Origin: Balanoglossus misakiensis
Taxonomy: Eukaryota; Hemichordata
Direction of reading: 5' to 3'
NCBI GenBank assembly: GCA_040954595.2
Contig: CM082591.2
Span: 2,170,001-2,234,000 of the forward strand
DNA length: 64,000 nt
Made by a program: the position numbers and the translations under genes. Below, in pieces: positions 32,626 to 45,056 of this stretch (the stretch's first letter is position 1; each line of letters begins with the position of its first letter). The notes under the pieces are model-generated. The model did no database searches. It was not told the DNA's origin and saw nothing but the letters and a program-made list of their open reading frames with translations.

Positions 32626-33854
32626 GTAAGTTTCCGCGAATATTGACCTTTGAAATTAGGGTCGGTGCTCGCCTGTTTATCTTTAATGCAGGTTGCCACG
32701 CAACTGAAATATTTGCAGTCGCCAGCATGATCGGTACTCTAAACTTAATGCTCATTACATAGCCACTAATATCAGATTCAAAAGTGAAATTTGTCATTTT
32801 GATATCCTACTGAGATAGTGAAAATGTTTTCGGATAGGCGAGGCAAGTCGTGGATTTGATTCCCCAAATCTGTCTGTCTCACTCACATGATGTACTCAAT
32901 ACCCCAAGAACATTTCTATGCCGAGAATCATGACATATATGGTGTCACGCCTAAATTATCACCATGGCTATGAGTATTAATACCAACCTAGTTTCCATTG
33001 CTAAAAATGTGTGAATGGTTGGATCATGGTGGTGGTGGTATATACATGTACACATTAGAAGCCGGCAGTGCAGGCCAAAGCTTGTAATGTATGTTTTGGT
33101 GTGTATAGAAAGTGGCAAATATGGTGTAAAAATGGCCCAATTGTATTTTTGTGGTGGTGCATATAAAAATCAGAATTGTGCTAATCTACACTCAGTGTCA
33201 ATCAATATTCGGTATGCAAATTGCCTTTGTCATTGTGGCAATAAATTAAGGCGAATTTTATTCAGTTTCACTTCTGTATACATACATACAAACACTAACA
33301 GACAGACAGACATGATTATATTTTCATAACTCATGAAAATATAATCACGAGTTACACTTATTGTCACAAAGTTTATATTATAATATCACAACCATAAATA
33401 TAATTGTATATGAGTACATACCTTGGTTGGTTCAGTCTGTCACTGATTAGACTTGTAGTTGTACGCGTATGTGGTAACGTATAGCTGCCAACAGGCATTG
33501 TCTTTACCAGTACATCATTACACATGTATTGTGTGCTGTTGACCTGACTGTGTTGTGTCAATGACAGACAGTGAGTCAATCAGTACAATAAATAACAGAG
33601 GGCCACTCACCTATGTTGACATTTGGGTGTTGACTTATGTAAATTGGTTGCCACAGCAACAACTGAGTAAACAGGCTTAGCAATGGGGCTGTTGTGTATC
33701 TCAATCTGATGCATGCTTTTGTGTGTGAGAGTTCAAAGGTCGACCTTTTCAGGCTTGTGCTTGAGGTGGACGATCACATGGCCGTGTGTTGTGGTGCGAA
33801 CGGACCCAGCCTCGTTAAACGAAAACTGACCCGAGACTAGAATATAGCTGTGAG

Positions 33855-36800
33855 ATGGCTGATGTCCCCATTCAGATGGTGGTCTTGGGGTCTGATGACG
33901 ATGGAAGTGAAGTCGATCTAGAACAGTTAATGGTACGATCTTTTCACATGGTGTTGTATCATATTGTACTACCGGCACAGTGCGTGAATGTGTACAATAG
34001 CTACAAATATAGTTTGCTCAATACCAGTAGTGCTGAATGGGTAGTATTTTTGTCTGATCTTGTAATCCTCATCGTGAATAAGAGATGCTTGGTGCCGAAT
34101 ATTGTGTTCCTCAGAGGAGCATGTTGTTAGTCTAGAAATCATGCAGATTTTATTGGGCACTTCTGTGTACTAAGGTCTATATAGGTACAGAGTACACCAA
34201 CACAAAAACACCATTAATGTCATCAACAGCTGTTACACACAATGCAAATCAGTTTTTGTGTTGCACAGCTTCTGTTCAGAAATACAAACCAGAAAAATAT
34301 TGCTGAATTGTTCACAGTATAATATGGGGCAAAACTGTCATCGTATATAAAGATATGTGTTGACATTTGACCTTAGGTCAGTGATCCCGGCTTGTTACAC
34401 ATTCATATGCAAATCATTATGAAAAGGTATTTGCCAGCATTGTAGTTATTCAGATGCTGTTAGTGTTAAGATTTATTTTGTCATTTGACAATATAAAAAT
34501 TCTATGATTGTCACTCACATGGAACATGTGTATACCTACACTGATGGCCATTAATACAAGTTTGATTGTACTAATATAAGCATACATTTCTTCCCATTCA
34601 GGGACATGTCCACAAACCCTACCCAGTACAACAGAACTATGACCCAACCCTACCCTACCCCAAAGCTGTGGCACCACCCAACGCAGCTGACATCAACAGC
34701 TTCCTGGCCCAGCAGCAGCCACCGGCCTCAAAGCAACAGGAAGATTACAGTTCCTGGGATATCGTGAAGGCGACGCAGTATGGAATAGTGGAGCGCGTCA
34801 AGGAGCTTGTGGATGATGGTTATGACATCAGGCAACCGGATCATGAGAATGTCACGTTGCTGCATTGGGCTGCAATTAACAATAGAATAGATCTGGTCAA
34901 GTAAGTGCAACTCTTTCAATCTTGTATATGGAAGCCCCAATGTTGTGGAGATTCTAACAGTACACCAATGTGTGTATGGTAGCTGTGCACTCTTCTAATG
35001 GCCAGTTGAATAAACCGGTGTGGCACCCGTTTATTACTTAATTTTTATGATTGGTTTGCTTCCTTGCAGATACTTGTTAAACAAAGGTGCAATAATTGAC
35101 AGACTCGGAGGCGAGTTGAATTCCACACCGCTACACTGGGCCACCAGACAGGGTCATCTGCCGATGGTAATCTTACTCATGCAATACGGAGCTGATCCGT
35201 CTCTCTTGGACGGAGAAGGTTGTGCGTGTGTGCATCTAGCCAGCCAGTTTGGTCATACGGCTATCTTGGCATATCTCATAGCTAAGGGAGAGGTGAGTTT
35301 CGCAAGTCAGTTTGGTATTGTGGCTATCTTGGTTTATCTCATAGCTAACTTGCAGGACAATAGTACTTGCATAGGTACTGTAACAAAGTGGCCATTACAT
35401 AGAGGTGACTGTAGTTTGCAATTTGCTATATTTATGTTTTTTTATCAAATGCAGGACCCAGATTTAATGGATCAGAACGGGATGACGCCATTGATGTGGT
35501 CGTGCTACAGAATGTTTTCGTAAGTGTCACACAATACATCATTGCTGTGTGCGAGATTTCTTCAAATGAATAAGAACTCTTATGCCTGGTCACTTTGCAT
35601 GTTTTACTCCCTTGTAACTTTGATTTCCGACTTGATTTTTGTCAGAGTGGACCCAGCACGTTTACTGCTGACAATGGGTGCCAGTATCAACCTTCAGGAC
35701 AGAGTACATCAGAACACAGCATTGCACTGGGCCATCATGTCGGGAAACTCAAGTGTCTTTTACCTTTTACTCAACTCTGGGAGTGACACCGATGTAGAGA
35801 ATGGCAAGGTGAGTGTGATACATGAACATACAATCTTTCACTCAGGTTTGGAATAACCTTCTAGGCCGCCATGTTGTTTCAGAAACGTGGTTATCAGAAT
35901 GTGACTTTATTATTTTTGTATGACAGGGAGAAAGTGTATTTAAGCTGGCGATTGCTAAAAAGAACCTGTACGCAGTGAAGAAAATCCAAGAACACAGAGG
36001 AATGTCTGGGTTCAAGAATGTTGGGTTTCTGAACAGGCTTGCAATGAATAAGGTAAGCCAGCTGTAGTGAATTGTACCCTCTGGCGGCGTTTGAGTAAAT
36101 TGTTGTACCGTCACATATATATGGCGCCCTCTGTGTCAGTAAATGTGAATTGCTCCAGTGGGGTCAAATGTCATGAAGCTGGCTTGAGTTCCCAAATTGT
36201 ATAGAGACGCTTTGTGAAAATATAGTAAATGTCAATACCACTGAAGTTGTCGTTCGTTTCTTCCAGATGTATCGCACCAGGGTGATGTATACAATTCCAT
36301 TTTTTGTATTCTTCTTCATTGGATTTATCCCGGAATTAGAGCTCTCATATTCGATCAAAGCATTGCTACTTGGTGTTATGTACATGTTTTTCTGGTTTGT
36401 GTCAAAGTGAGTATTTTTTAAAATCTTTTTCAATCAAACTTTTACTGACCTCTATAGTAGTTTGCCATATTGATTTAAAGAAGTTAATGATAGTTGAGAA
36501 GTTTCTGATGTTTTTTTTAACACACTCCGTACAATGTGGTGACCATTTGAATTGTGTTTTCATTCACAGGGTATTTTTCGATGATCGCTATGGCAACGTC
36601 ATACCAGTGTCTGTTTACTTGGCAACCAAAGCGCTGATGTACTCCTCATGGTTTCTGTTCTACTGGCCTTATATCCTTTTCTCAAAAACACATAAATACA
36701 TTTTATTCATTCATTATATATGGCAAAAATCAGCCATGTTGAAATTGTGTCAACCATATGAGATTTTCATCACTCACCTAGGTAGCCCAAACCTATTTAA

Positions 36801-38447
36801 GGTAGTGAGAATTACCTGTACTCGACGTATTCCTTAACTCCACTGTACATGTGAACACTATGTCAATTCACATACCGTTCTTCATCAACACAGCATTGTT
36901 AACGTATAACTTCGTCAAAGCATGGAAATCGGACCCGGGTGTTATTTCAACATCACAAGAACAAAAGAAAAGGGTGAGTTTGACATGACCTATGACACTT
37001 GACCCCATCCCGACCCCCCATACACATATTAGTCAATGTCAGGAAGCTTGATGTTTGTGTGGTTGGTTTTTTTTGGCAGACAATCATTCAGCTGGCAGAA
37101 ATGGGCAAACTCAGCATAGAGATCTTCTGTACAACCTGTCTGATCAGAAAGCCAGTACGATCGAAACACTGCTCGTACTGTGACAAGTGCATCGCGAAGT
37201 TCGATCATCACTGTCCATGGATTGATAACTGTGTCGGTAAGTAATGCAGGTGCAACAATAGTAACCTATTATTAAACCAATCAATCATATTGTTATGCAA
37301 ATATAACAATCTATTTTATTATAAAAGTTAGCTGATATATTGTTGTTGTTTTTTCGTCTTTACAGGCAGTGGAAATCACCGCTATTTTATTGGTTATTTA
37401 TTTTTCTTGGAGTTAATGTTATTCTGGTGCCTATACGGTACATTGAAATGTAAGTACATTTATATATCAGTTCGTTTTACATAGCAGAAAACTGCCATCT
37501 TGGCATTTTGTCAACCTCGCTTTTTATTGCTCACCTAGGTGGCAAAATCTATTTAAGGTTGTGAGAATTGTCTTTTCGTTATTTTTCAGACTGGGATGCG
37601 ACTTGTGAGACTAACTTTGAAAAGGATGGTATCTGGCTGTTTATATGGCAACTGATGAAATGTTCACCCTGGGTATTCTGGACATTTTGTAATGCGGTCG
37701 TCCACGTCATATGGGTCGGATTACTGTGGCTGTGTCAAATGTACCAGGTAGGTCAGCTGATTGTCATGTGATCAGAGTGTGTGTCACCTGACACTTGTGA
37801 TCATGATGTCCACAAGGTGATGTGAAGTGCCATCTGACTGTCGTGTGATCATACTTCATGTCAGCTGATAGTCATGTGATCAAGGTATGGAGTCTTATCA
37901 AATCATTTGGAACAAGAAACTTTAATACAGTGAAAAATAACTACTGAGTGACTTGAAGCAGTGTTGAAATTACATCTTCTTTATTTCTTTTTCTAGATTG
38001 TTGTTCTTGCAATGTCGACAAATGAACGTATGAATCAGAACCGATACAAACACTTCAAGGGAACGAGAGGAGCGATCATAAGTCCTTTCAAGTAAGTCCA
38101 TATACATATAAGATTCATTGTTGATGTCCATTAAAAATTGAAACCAGTTTTTCTGTTTGAAATGGAGTCGGTGTCTTGTGAAATGTTTTGGAATGATCAA
38201 CATTAGTTAGCGTCTACATGTATGGCAGCTTCATGAATGTTGAAGGTGTAGTTCTTTTAACATTGAGGAATAGCACCAACTGTATCTTCTTTTTTGCCTT
38301 TTCAGTCGTGGTGTCTTGCGTAATCTACTGGACTTCTTTGAGTGGACGTTGTGTGGTTTGTACAGACCTCGAGTTATAGACTGGAAAAACAACTTCGATT
38401 TCGACGTCCAGCCAGACCAGCCATGCTGTAATGAACACCATGTCTAG
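33855..38447 (+). CDS. ZDHHC17: ZDHHC17/HIP14-type ankyrin-repeat palmitoyltransferase
   Basis: Exons are 33855-33932 (1b), 34602-34900, 35070-35292, 35455-35519, 35646-35808, 35927-36052, 36267-36406, 36570-36670, 36849-36973, 37080-37236, 37366-37449, 37590-37747, 37997-38091 and 38306-38447, giving 651 residues with all phases consistent. The N-terminus holds ankyrin repeats, including [44 protein letters not shown] and [17 protein letters not shown] segments follow, then the catalytic cysteine-rich domain [18 protein letters not shown] through [13 protein letters not shown] (about residues 478-490), then STNERMNQ in place of the TTxE motif. DHHC enzymes attach palmitate to cysteines at Golgi and other membranes; HIP14 acts on synaptic substrates. 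The DHHC cysteine is intact, unlike ZDHHC13, which has DQHC, so orthology to ZDHHC17 is preferred. The intron 36671-36848 is of the U12 AT-AC class. Confidence 0.93.
35239..35353 (+). repeat. 63-bp partial duplication of ankyrin-coding sequence across a splice donor
   Basis: CAGTTTGG...CTATCTTGG...TATCTCATAGCTAA occurs at 35245 and again at 35308, a spacing of 63 bases (21 codons). The first copy is in exon 3; the second lies inside the following intron, where the frame remains open until the next exon. Confidence 0.8.
36671..36848 (+). other. U12-type AT-AC intron of the ZDHHC17 gene
   Basis: The intron begins ATATCCTTTT, the U12 5' splice consensus, and ends in AC. TCCTTAAC, the U12 branch-site consensus, is at 36831-36838, about 11-12 bases before the 3' end. 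Joining CCT-T to AT-GTG restores the frame as [18 protein letters not shown], which lines up without gaps with the corresponding stretch of vertebrate ZDHHC17. No GT-AG alternative keeps the frame. Confidence 0.88.
36774..36814 (+). repeat. Short intronic element, CTCACCTAGGT family, copy 1
   Basis: CTCACCTAGGTAGC, then CTATTTAAGG and GTGAGAATT. It is inside the U12 intron of ZDHHC17. A second copy is at 37529-37570, two introns later. Confidence 0.7.
37529..37570 (+). repeat. Short intronic element, CTCACCTAGGT family, copy 2
   Basis: CTCACCTAGGTGGC, then CTATTTAAGG and GTGAGAATT, closely matching the element at 36774-36814. The ends (CTCAC and GTGAG) are inverted, so each copy can fold back. 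Confidence 0.7.
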
Positions 38448-41400
38448 ACGAATACTCTGTGTATTCAAGTGTAAATTGGCAATGTTTTAAGATCAACAGT
38501 TTAACTAAACGCTGTCGTAGTAATATTATGTCATGTTTTATGCATATGCTTGTAAACTTGCTGGAAATGTATTTATTAATGCAGAATGACCTTAAATCGG
38601 TCTTCCAGTGTGTCCAACTTCCAGTATACATAGTCCATTGGAAACAGTATAAATGTTACCTCATCTTTTTTATTTAACTGGAAACCTGAGTTTGATATTC
38701 TATTTGGCATGTATGAACGTGCCAAAGCCGATTTAAAGATTTACACTCAAATATGCTGATTTTTTTTACCCAAGAGATCTGCTTGTAATCTCAAAACTAT
38801 TATTCAGAGATTGTGAGATAATGAACCAACCGGATTTCAGTTTCCTGAAAAATAATATGAAATTAATGTAATGTGATGTTATGTGATGTGACTTGATATA
38901 TGATTTGTTGTGAATTGTTGGTCTTGGTACATAAGGTGTTGCCGTGTACAAATTTATCATGTTGGCTGATTCAACCAGAGTTTACAGAATTTTCCCTTCC
39001 AACTAGACATAGACATGTGCATGTGATGGCAGTTTTGCCATATATTTATTTTAAAGAAGGCACATTCCCTGACGCTATGTAATATGACAGTATCTCCGTA
39101 ACTATTGTTAGAAACCCTACATTTTTACCCTTCATAAAAATTTTGTTTGATATAAAAATGTGAAAAAGTTTACTCCAATCTTGATTCACAAGTTTTACCT
39201 TCTGAGTTTGTTACACAGGAACAGAGATGGGTTGGGGGAAATGGGATGTTGTTGTTTACATTTGTTTATTTTTTCTCAGTCTGGAGTTAAGGTATCAGCC
39301 TCCACTAAGAGAACTTTCATTTTATGTATTTGTAACACCAACTTTTAAACTTTTTTTAACTTTTGTCTTTAAACCATTACTTTCACCAAGTAGTACTATG
39401 ACAGATCTGAACAATTCATACTTTTAAACTATATTATTGCATCAACTTTAGACATAAAATTAGACTTAATTTTTTTCTTTTGTTGCATGTATCATTTGAT
39501 CATTAATTTGGAAATTTGCAACATTGGATTCACGTTGCAATTTTGTGAATAACACTTCAGTAATTAAGCGTATTGCAAAACATTGTTTTTGTACTGTTTT
39601 TATATTTCTGATTATTGCAATAAATGTATGCTGTGGCTCTTTTCATACTCTAGAATCTCAGATTTTTTATTTATAATTTCTTTTGATTTGCAAAAAGACA
39701 TTCCCTGCCCCATTAGAAGCCCCCCTCCCCATAGAATGGTTTTGTGTATGCCCTATAATCCGTTTATAAGTCCCCTCCGCCTATAAGTGCACTTGTACCC
39801 GCCACATAATAGGAAGTGCCATGCAATTAGCATGTTCAGACCAATGTTTCCATTGCTGTCAGGGTGTTGGTTGATGTCAGACATGTCAAGAGATCTTTTG
39901 AGGTCAAAACCTATTCAAGGTAAGTCCACGCGTGGACACGCCAACGAGACAAAGAATCAAACGTCCGAGAAACAGGAAATTAATTGCAAAGTTGCATCTT
40001 GAGACCAAGAGCGCAGTGGTGGCCAGCCGCACATGATAGTACATGTACCGTCAAATTTGAGACCAGCGCCATTTTGAACTCGTACGTCACTTCCGCATTT
40101 GGTGGTATGAATTTAATCAGGTCACTCATCAGCTCATGGACCAATAGGAGAACGCTTGAACTGTGGTCCCAGGTTCGATTCCTTGGGCGGCCTGATTTTT
40201 TAACACCTGTCATAAAATGTCTGTCCCATTGTCTGTTGTTTTTTTTTCACACGATGCCCGTCATGATTGCCTTACCTACCCTATTGTCTCCTACTATCCA
40301 GGAAAGATTGTTGTCACTTCCTCTCATCCTGAGACGAGGGCGTGCGATGCCCAAGACTGCAACAGGTGTTCGAGTGCCGGTTTGATGGAATGGTTTTGCA
40401 CGCTGACTTCCGTGCTACGCGAAATAGTAGCCTAAGGTAGGATTTCGATTCCCATAAAAATATAATTTTATTGCCTTAACAATATCCTAACATCCCGGGG
40501 CCATGAGGTGGCTGATGCACCTTCTACACTGTTTCCAACGCCCATCCTGGTCAGGTGGTACTCATGGACATTGTTTCCATCCAGTGCCTGGTTGTCATAC
40601 TTACCATCCATCCTGTATTAGTTTTCATGTCACCTTGGGCACTGCCCTTGTTTCGAGTGTATTGTGTTGACAGGGGGATGGTGTGAGACCTGACCTTCAT
40701 CACACTTGGCCACATGTGTTTTATATTTAATGCATGAGAAACAAACCAACGCTAGGGCGACGAATCACCAATACTGATTCATGACAACACCAGATTAATA
40801 TATTTACACGGGGAAGTAATACCTTGTCAGTCCTTTGGGAGAAAAACATAAGACAAACAAAATTATATCTAACAAAAACAATTTAATAAGCTCAAGGTAT
40901 TTTATCATTAATATTACTTTCTAAAGCCATGCATGTTTCAAATCATCTAACTCTACATCGTACGTTGATATTGATTTCAGAAATAAAATGTGCTGACAAT
41001 AGATTTTGATTTTAGTTCAATTTTTAGACAGATAAGGCACAATGGTGAACCAGTCAACTCAAAAATAGATTTTTTTAAAAGTTGAGAAATTGTTTCTTTT
41101 TAAAAATTCTAGATATCACAGATGGCGTATATGCGTTGCACACTTATTTAAGATGATGAAAAGGTTTCTTTCAAAATTTATGACTTTCGAATCTGATAAT
41201 ACAACCTGAAGATAAAAGCAAGGAATTACAAAACATTTAAGTCTTTTTTCTTGATATAAACATTGCATCTCTTTCATAACTTAAAGCTTCAGCCTAAAAG
41301 TGTTAACACACTTTTCATATACTACCATCGAAACATGGTTTTTGCATTTCATGATTCGAGACTGTCAATGAACTAAGCTCTCGACTAAAATTGCATGACA

Positions 41401-41676
41401 ATAACGTGTGCATGAACACCACATGCTCGTCTGTTGGTGGCCACGTGATACATGTTAAAAAGCATTAAAATATTAGGCGAGTTTTTCTTTAATTTTTTAA
41501 GTCTAATATCCGCGTCTTCGGTCAAGGCGATTTTAATGTAAAGTATACTGTTTCTTATCCATCATTTTACATCAAGTTATTTTTTTTTTCAAGATTTTAT
41601 TGTTGTGTTTCCATGTCTTGGGTTTGTTTCAACTTTGAATGCATAATTATCTGTCTGTCTTCAGGATGTTGGTGTT
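38448..41676. other. 3' region of ZDHHC17 and intergenic space
   Basis: A plausible poly(A) signal AATAAA is at 39619-39624, giving a 3' untranslated region of about 1.2 kb. Further on a tRNA B-box-like GGTTCGATTCC sits at 40170-40180. No coding exon was recognised. The minus-strand AATAAA at 41601-41596 belongs to the next gene. Confidence 0.5.
41596..41601 (-). terminator. AATAAA poly(A) signal of the minus-strand CSRP gene
   Basis: Minus-strand AATAAA 76 bases beyond the stop codon at 41677-41679. Confidence 0.55.
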
Positions 41677-44600
41677 TTATTCTGCCATGCTCAAAGCACC
41701 GGCTCCCAGACCATAGCCAACTCCCTTGGGTCCAAATCCTTTACCATAGCAGGCTGCAATAAACCATACAGAGAGTGCGTGACATTTGAATGCTCAATTC
41801 GAGATTTGGTTAATTACCTTTGCTTTGGATGAAACAAGAGTTATTCAGCAAAAAAATGAACTTTGTTTCGTTTAACGACACTACATAGTAGATAGGGATA
41901 ATGTAAAAAATGTCCGCAGCCATTTTACTTACCCTGACAGAAGATCTCTCCCTCTCTGTCGCAGACATTGGTAGAATCCAAGCTTTTGTTGCAGTAGGCG
42001 CATGTAAAACACTTCTTGTGCCATGACTGTAGAGCGAAAGGCCGAACAATAAAAGAACAATTCATTATTAGTATCGCATTTCCTGACATTCTAATTATGA
42101 AAACCTGAAAGTGCTCTGGTATTGGAGGCAACATGGCTACATGTTGTCACTTTACACATAGTTACTTAGTATCCATCCGCGTAGCCCTGCTGAGCAACGA
42201 AAGTAGTGCACATGCACAAAAAGACACAAACAAGTTGTCAAAATATTCAATCACAGTTTCAAGATATAAAGTTCGTATGTGTTTCTTATACTTTTGTAAA
42301 ATTTGAACGACAAGATTTTTCTGTATTTGAAGCTCAAATCAGACGCCTAAATTAGGCACTCTTTTGTGTCTCTGGTGCCCCTGAAACATGAATACTGCAA
42401 CTTACAGAATTGGCGCCGATCATTTTTTCAGCCTGGTAGACTGAATGTCCACAGCGTGGGCAGCGATCAGCGCCGCCGTATTTGGAGGGAGGTTCGGACG
42501 CAACGTCGCAGTGAGTGTAGGCTTCCGCCATGGCTGGTCCAGTCCTACAAAGAGAAAACCAACCTTAGCTTGCGTTAGCATTAGCTGTGATGTTAACCCC
42601 TTTACACGCCAAAGTCAGTTAAATTTATTTGGGAAGTTTGCTCAAAGCAAGATAAGAACATAGCGTGGAGAGGGTATTTATGTATAGTCGATGAATAAGT
42701 GTTTATCAGAAACACTGTCGATACTAATGAGTCGGCCATTTTGAATGTCCGTCAGGATAATCCTACGCATAGTTGTCGCTGATACATTTGTAACTAGAAG
42801 TATTCAGTTTCCAAACTTTGAGATGATACCAGTGAATTGGAAGAATCCGCATCCATCTTTGGATAGCGTGTTTAGCCCCTGGGTCCTATTTTGTTGCCAC
42901 AACTGACAGCGCGTGTGTGTCAGCAGGATGTCGCGTATTGATACTTCGGTGTGTTTAGGGGAAGAGGGGGAGTAGAAGCTCGGGGGCAAACATCTCGAAG
43001 ATTCAACTGCAATATGTGTCCGGATAATGTTATCCACCAATTCCAAGAGTCCATACGTTATTTGTCTACATTTTCTTTAATGTAGGTTAGGTCTCTTAAA
43101 CCCCAATGATGCCAGTTACTTATTTTGTTTCATTTGGCTATTTTTACATGCCCAGCAAGATCAACTATTCATTCATAAATGTTTTCACGCACCCAATGCT
43201 TCTAGGACAGTTACCCCCTAATCCCAGCCCTATTCCCAGCCCTGATTACCGGATGGGACAGTCTGGGCGGTTAATGTCCATGACTGTACTCACACCACTT
43301 GAGAGTACAACAGTGCATCACATCACACAGTGCAGTTCAAGTCCCAGCATCAATCACGGGTTGCAGTTTTTTAAAACATACACACGCCACGCGGAGATTT
43401 GGGGACAGGTTTAAAAGAGGGTGCACGAAACAACTCTTTTCGAGCGCCCTCTGGTGCTATGGGTCGGCTACACCATCTGCACAAATGGATGAGTGAGACA
43501 AGGGTAGAACACGCATTATTTTATTAGTTTTCTACTGACAGAAAGCAGAATAAGTAGTACAATGCAGATAAACTGTTTGCACAACAGAAAAAAAGGTCAA
43601 GTACAAGAGAGAAGATAGCAGAAAAAAAGACAAAAGTCAGGAGAAGAAAGAGTAACATATAGCCATTTCACGAGAAGGAGGAATATTCGGATGGACAGAC
43701 TAAATCGGTTGCACTCCATCTAAAAACAACCAATACTGGTTAGTTGCTTCAAGATGAGTGGCAGTCTGCCATTTTCAGGGAAGGGTTTCGGGTACCCTTG
43801 AAGGTTCATTCTGGGATTTTGGGAATGACATGCGATGCGGTCAAACCTCATCACTCGACACATGCGCCTTTCATTGCCATATAGGTGTGCCATATACGTG
43901 ACAAAACACATGACCTTCAAATGCAAATAGTTCCCATGTTTGATTATGACCTTCAAGAGGTCACTTTGACCCCCCTGGGAGCTTGAGCTTAGTCTCCTTT
44001 GTTCTTTGACTCGGAAAAAGCACAGCAGCTATGTTCTTTGAGGAAATTTGAGTTTCTTAGTATTAAATCTTGAGTGCACAACTGAAATATATCAAATTCA
44101 AGGTACTTGTGTGTTTCCCACCAAAGTCCACAAAAATCTTAATTCTCCGAGCAAAATTCTAAACTCGATATGGACAAGAAATTCTTGGTACAACACAAGC
44201 ACCTTTGCTTCATGTTTGATAGTTTTCAGTTGTGGAACTTCTTATGACTTATTTCGGTTGTCACTTTTAAACTTCTCATCAAATATATTCGTGAAAATGA
44301 AAAAAGCAGATGTGTTAGCACTCATGAAAGAGTTAATAATTTTTAGATTAAATGGATGGCTTAAAATTTGTGCAATATTTATATAAAAAGAAAACAAATG
44401 ATAGGTGATAACATAATATTCGATACATTAGAGTATAGTTTATAGAAAGAAACTTCTGGGTAGCCCCGCTGTGGTTGGCTGTGAACTTGAAGCGACGAGG
44501 CGAAAGACGGGAAGACAGCGGAAGTAAGGGTATAAGTGTGCATCTTCACTACGATGGTTGCTATGGTGATAGGGGTCTGTTGCCATGGTAACTTACTGTT

Positions 44601-45031
44601 TGACTGGTTTGTTGCCAAGGTGTTCCCCTGCGTCCATGCTGAGCGTGCCAGCGCCGCCGCCGTAGCCGTATCCCTTGGGGCCGTGGCACTTGCCGTAGCA
44701 GTTCTTGCAGTAGATGTCTGATTCTCTCTCGGCCACGGTGGTAGAGTCCAGCATCTTGTTGCATAGCTCTGCGAATGTAGAGAAGCCGACGTTACCACGG
44801 TTTTATACAGGGTTAGGCCATTTTCATGACCCCACTAGTGACCTCACAACCTGGGAGTTTGTGTAGGTTAGAACTACCTTATTGTAATGGATGAAACACA
44901 ACTGAGACATACTTACTGCAAGTGAAGCACTGCTTATGCCATGACTGACCAGCGCCAATCCTTTCTTCTGCCTTGTACACGGATTTGCCGCATTTGGGAC
45001 ACTGGGGCGATCCTCCGAACTTTGGTGGCAT
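41677..45031 (-). CDS. Cysteine and glycine-rich protein (CSRP-type), second paralogue
   Basis: Coding exons (minus) are 45031-44917, 44768-44597, 42544-42406, 42026-41933 and 41753-41677, giving 198 residues. LIM1 runs [36 protein letters not shown] and YCKNCYG, with [18 protein letters not shown]2 runs [37 protein letters not shown] and FCQACYG, with [18 protein letters not shown]. All zinc ligands are present. The intron positions and phases equal those of the plus-strand CSRP gene at 30355-31562, and the last two exons have identical lengths (94 and 77). The two are therefore duplicates now in opposite orientation around ZDHHC17. The coding exon starts at an acceptor (exon start 45056), so a 5' untranslated exon lies upstream. 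The linker ([20 protein letters not shown]) differs from the other copy. Confidence 0.95.
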
Positions 45032-45056
45032 TTTGGTATAAAGGTACTTAATTCAC

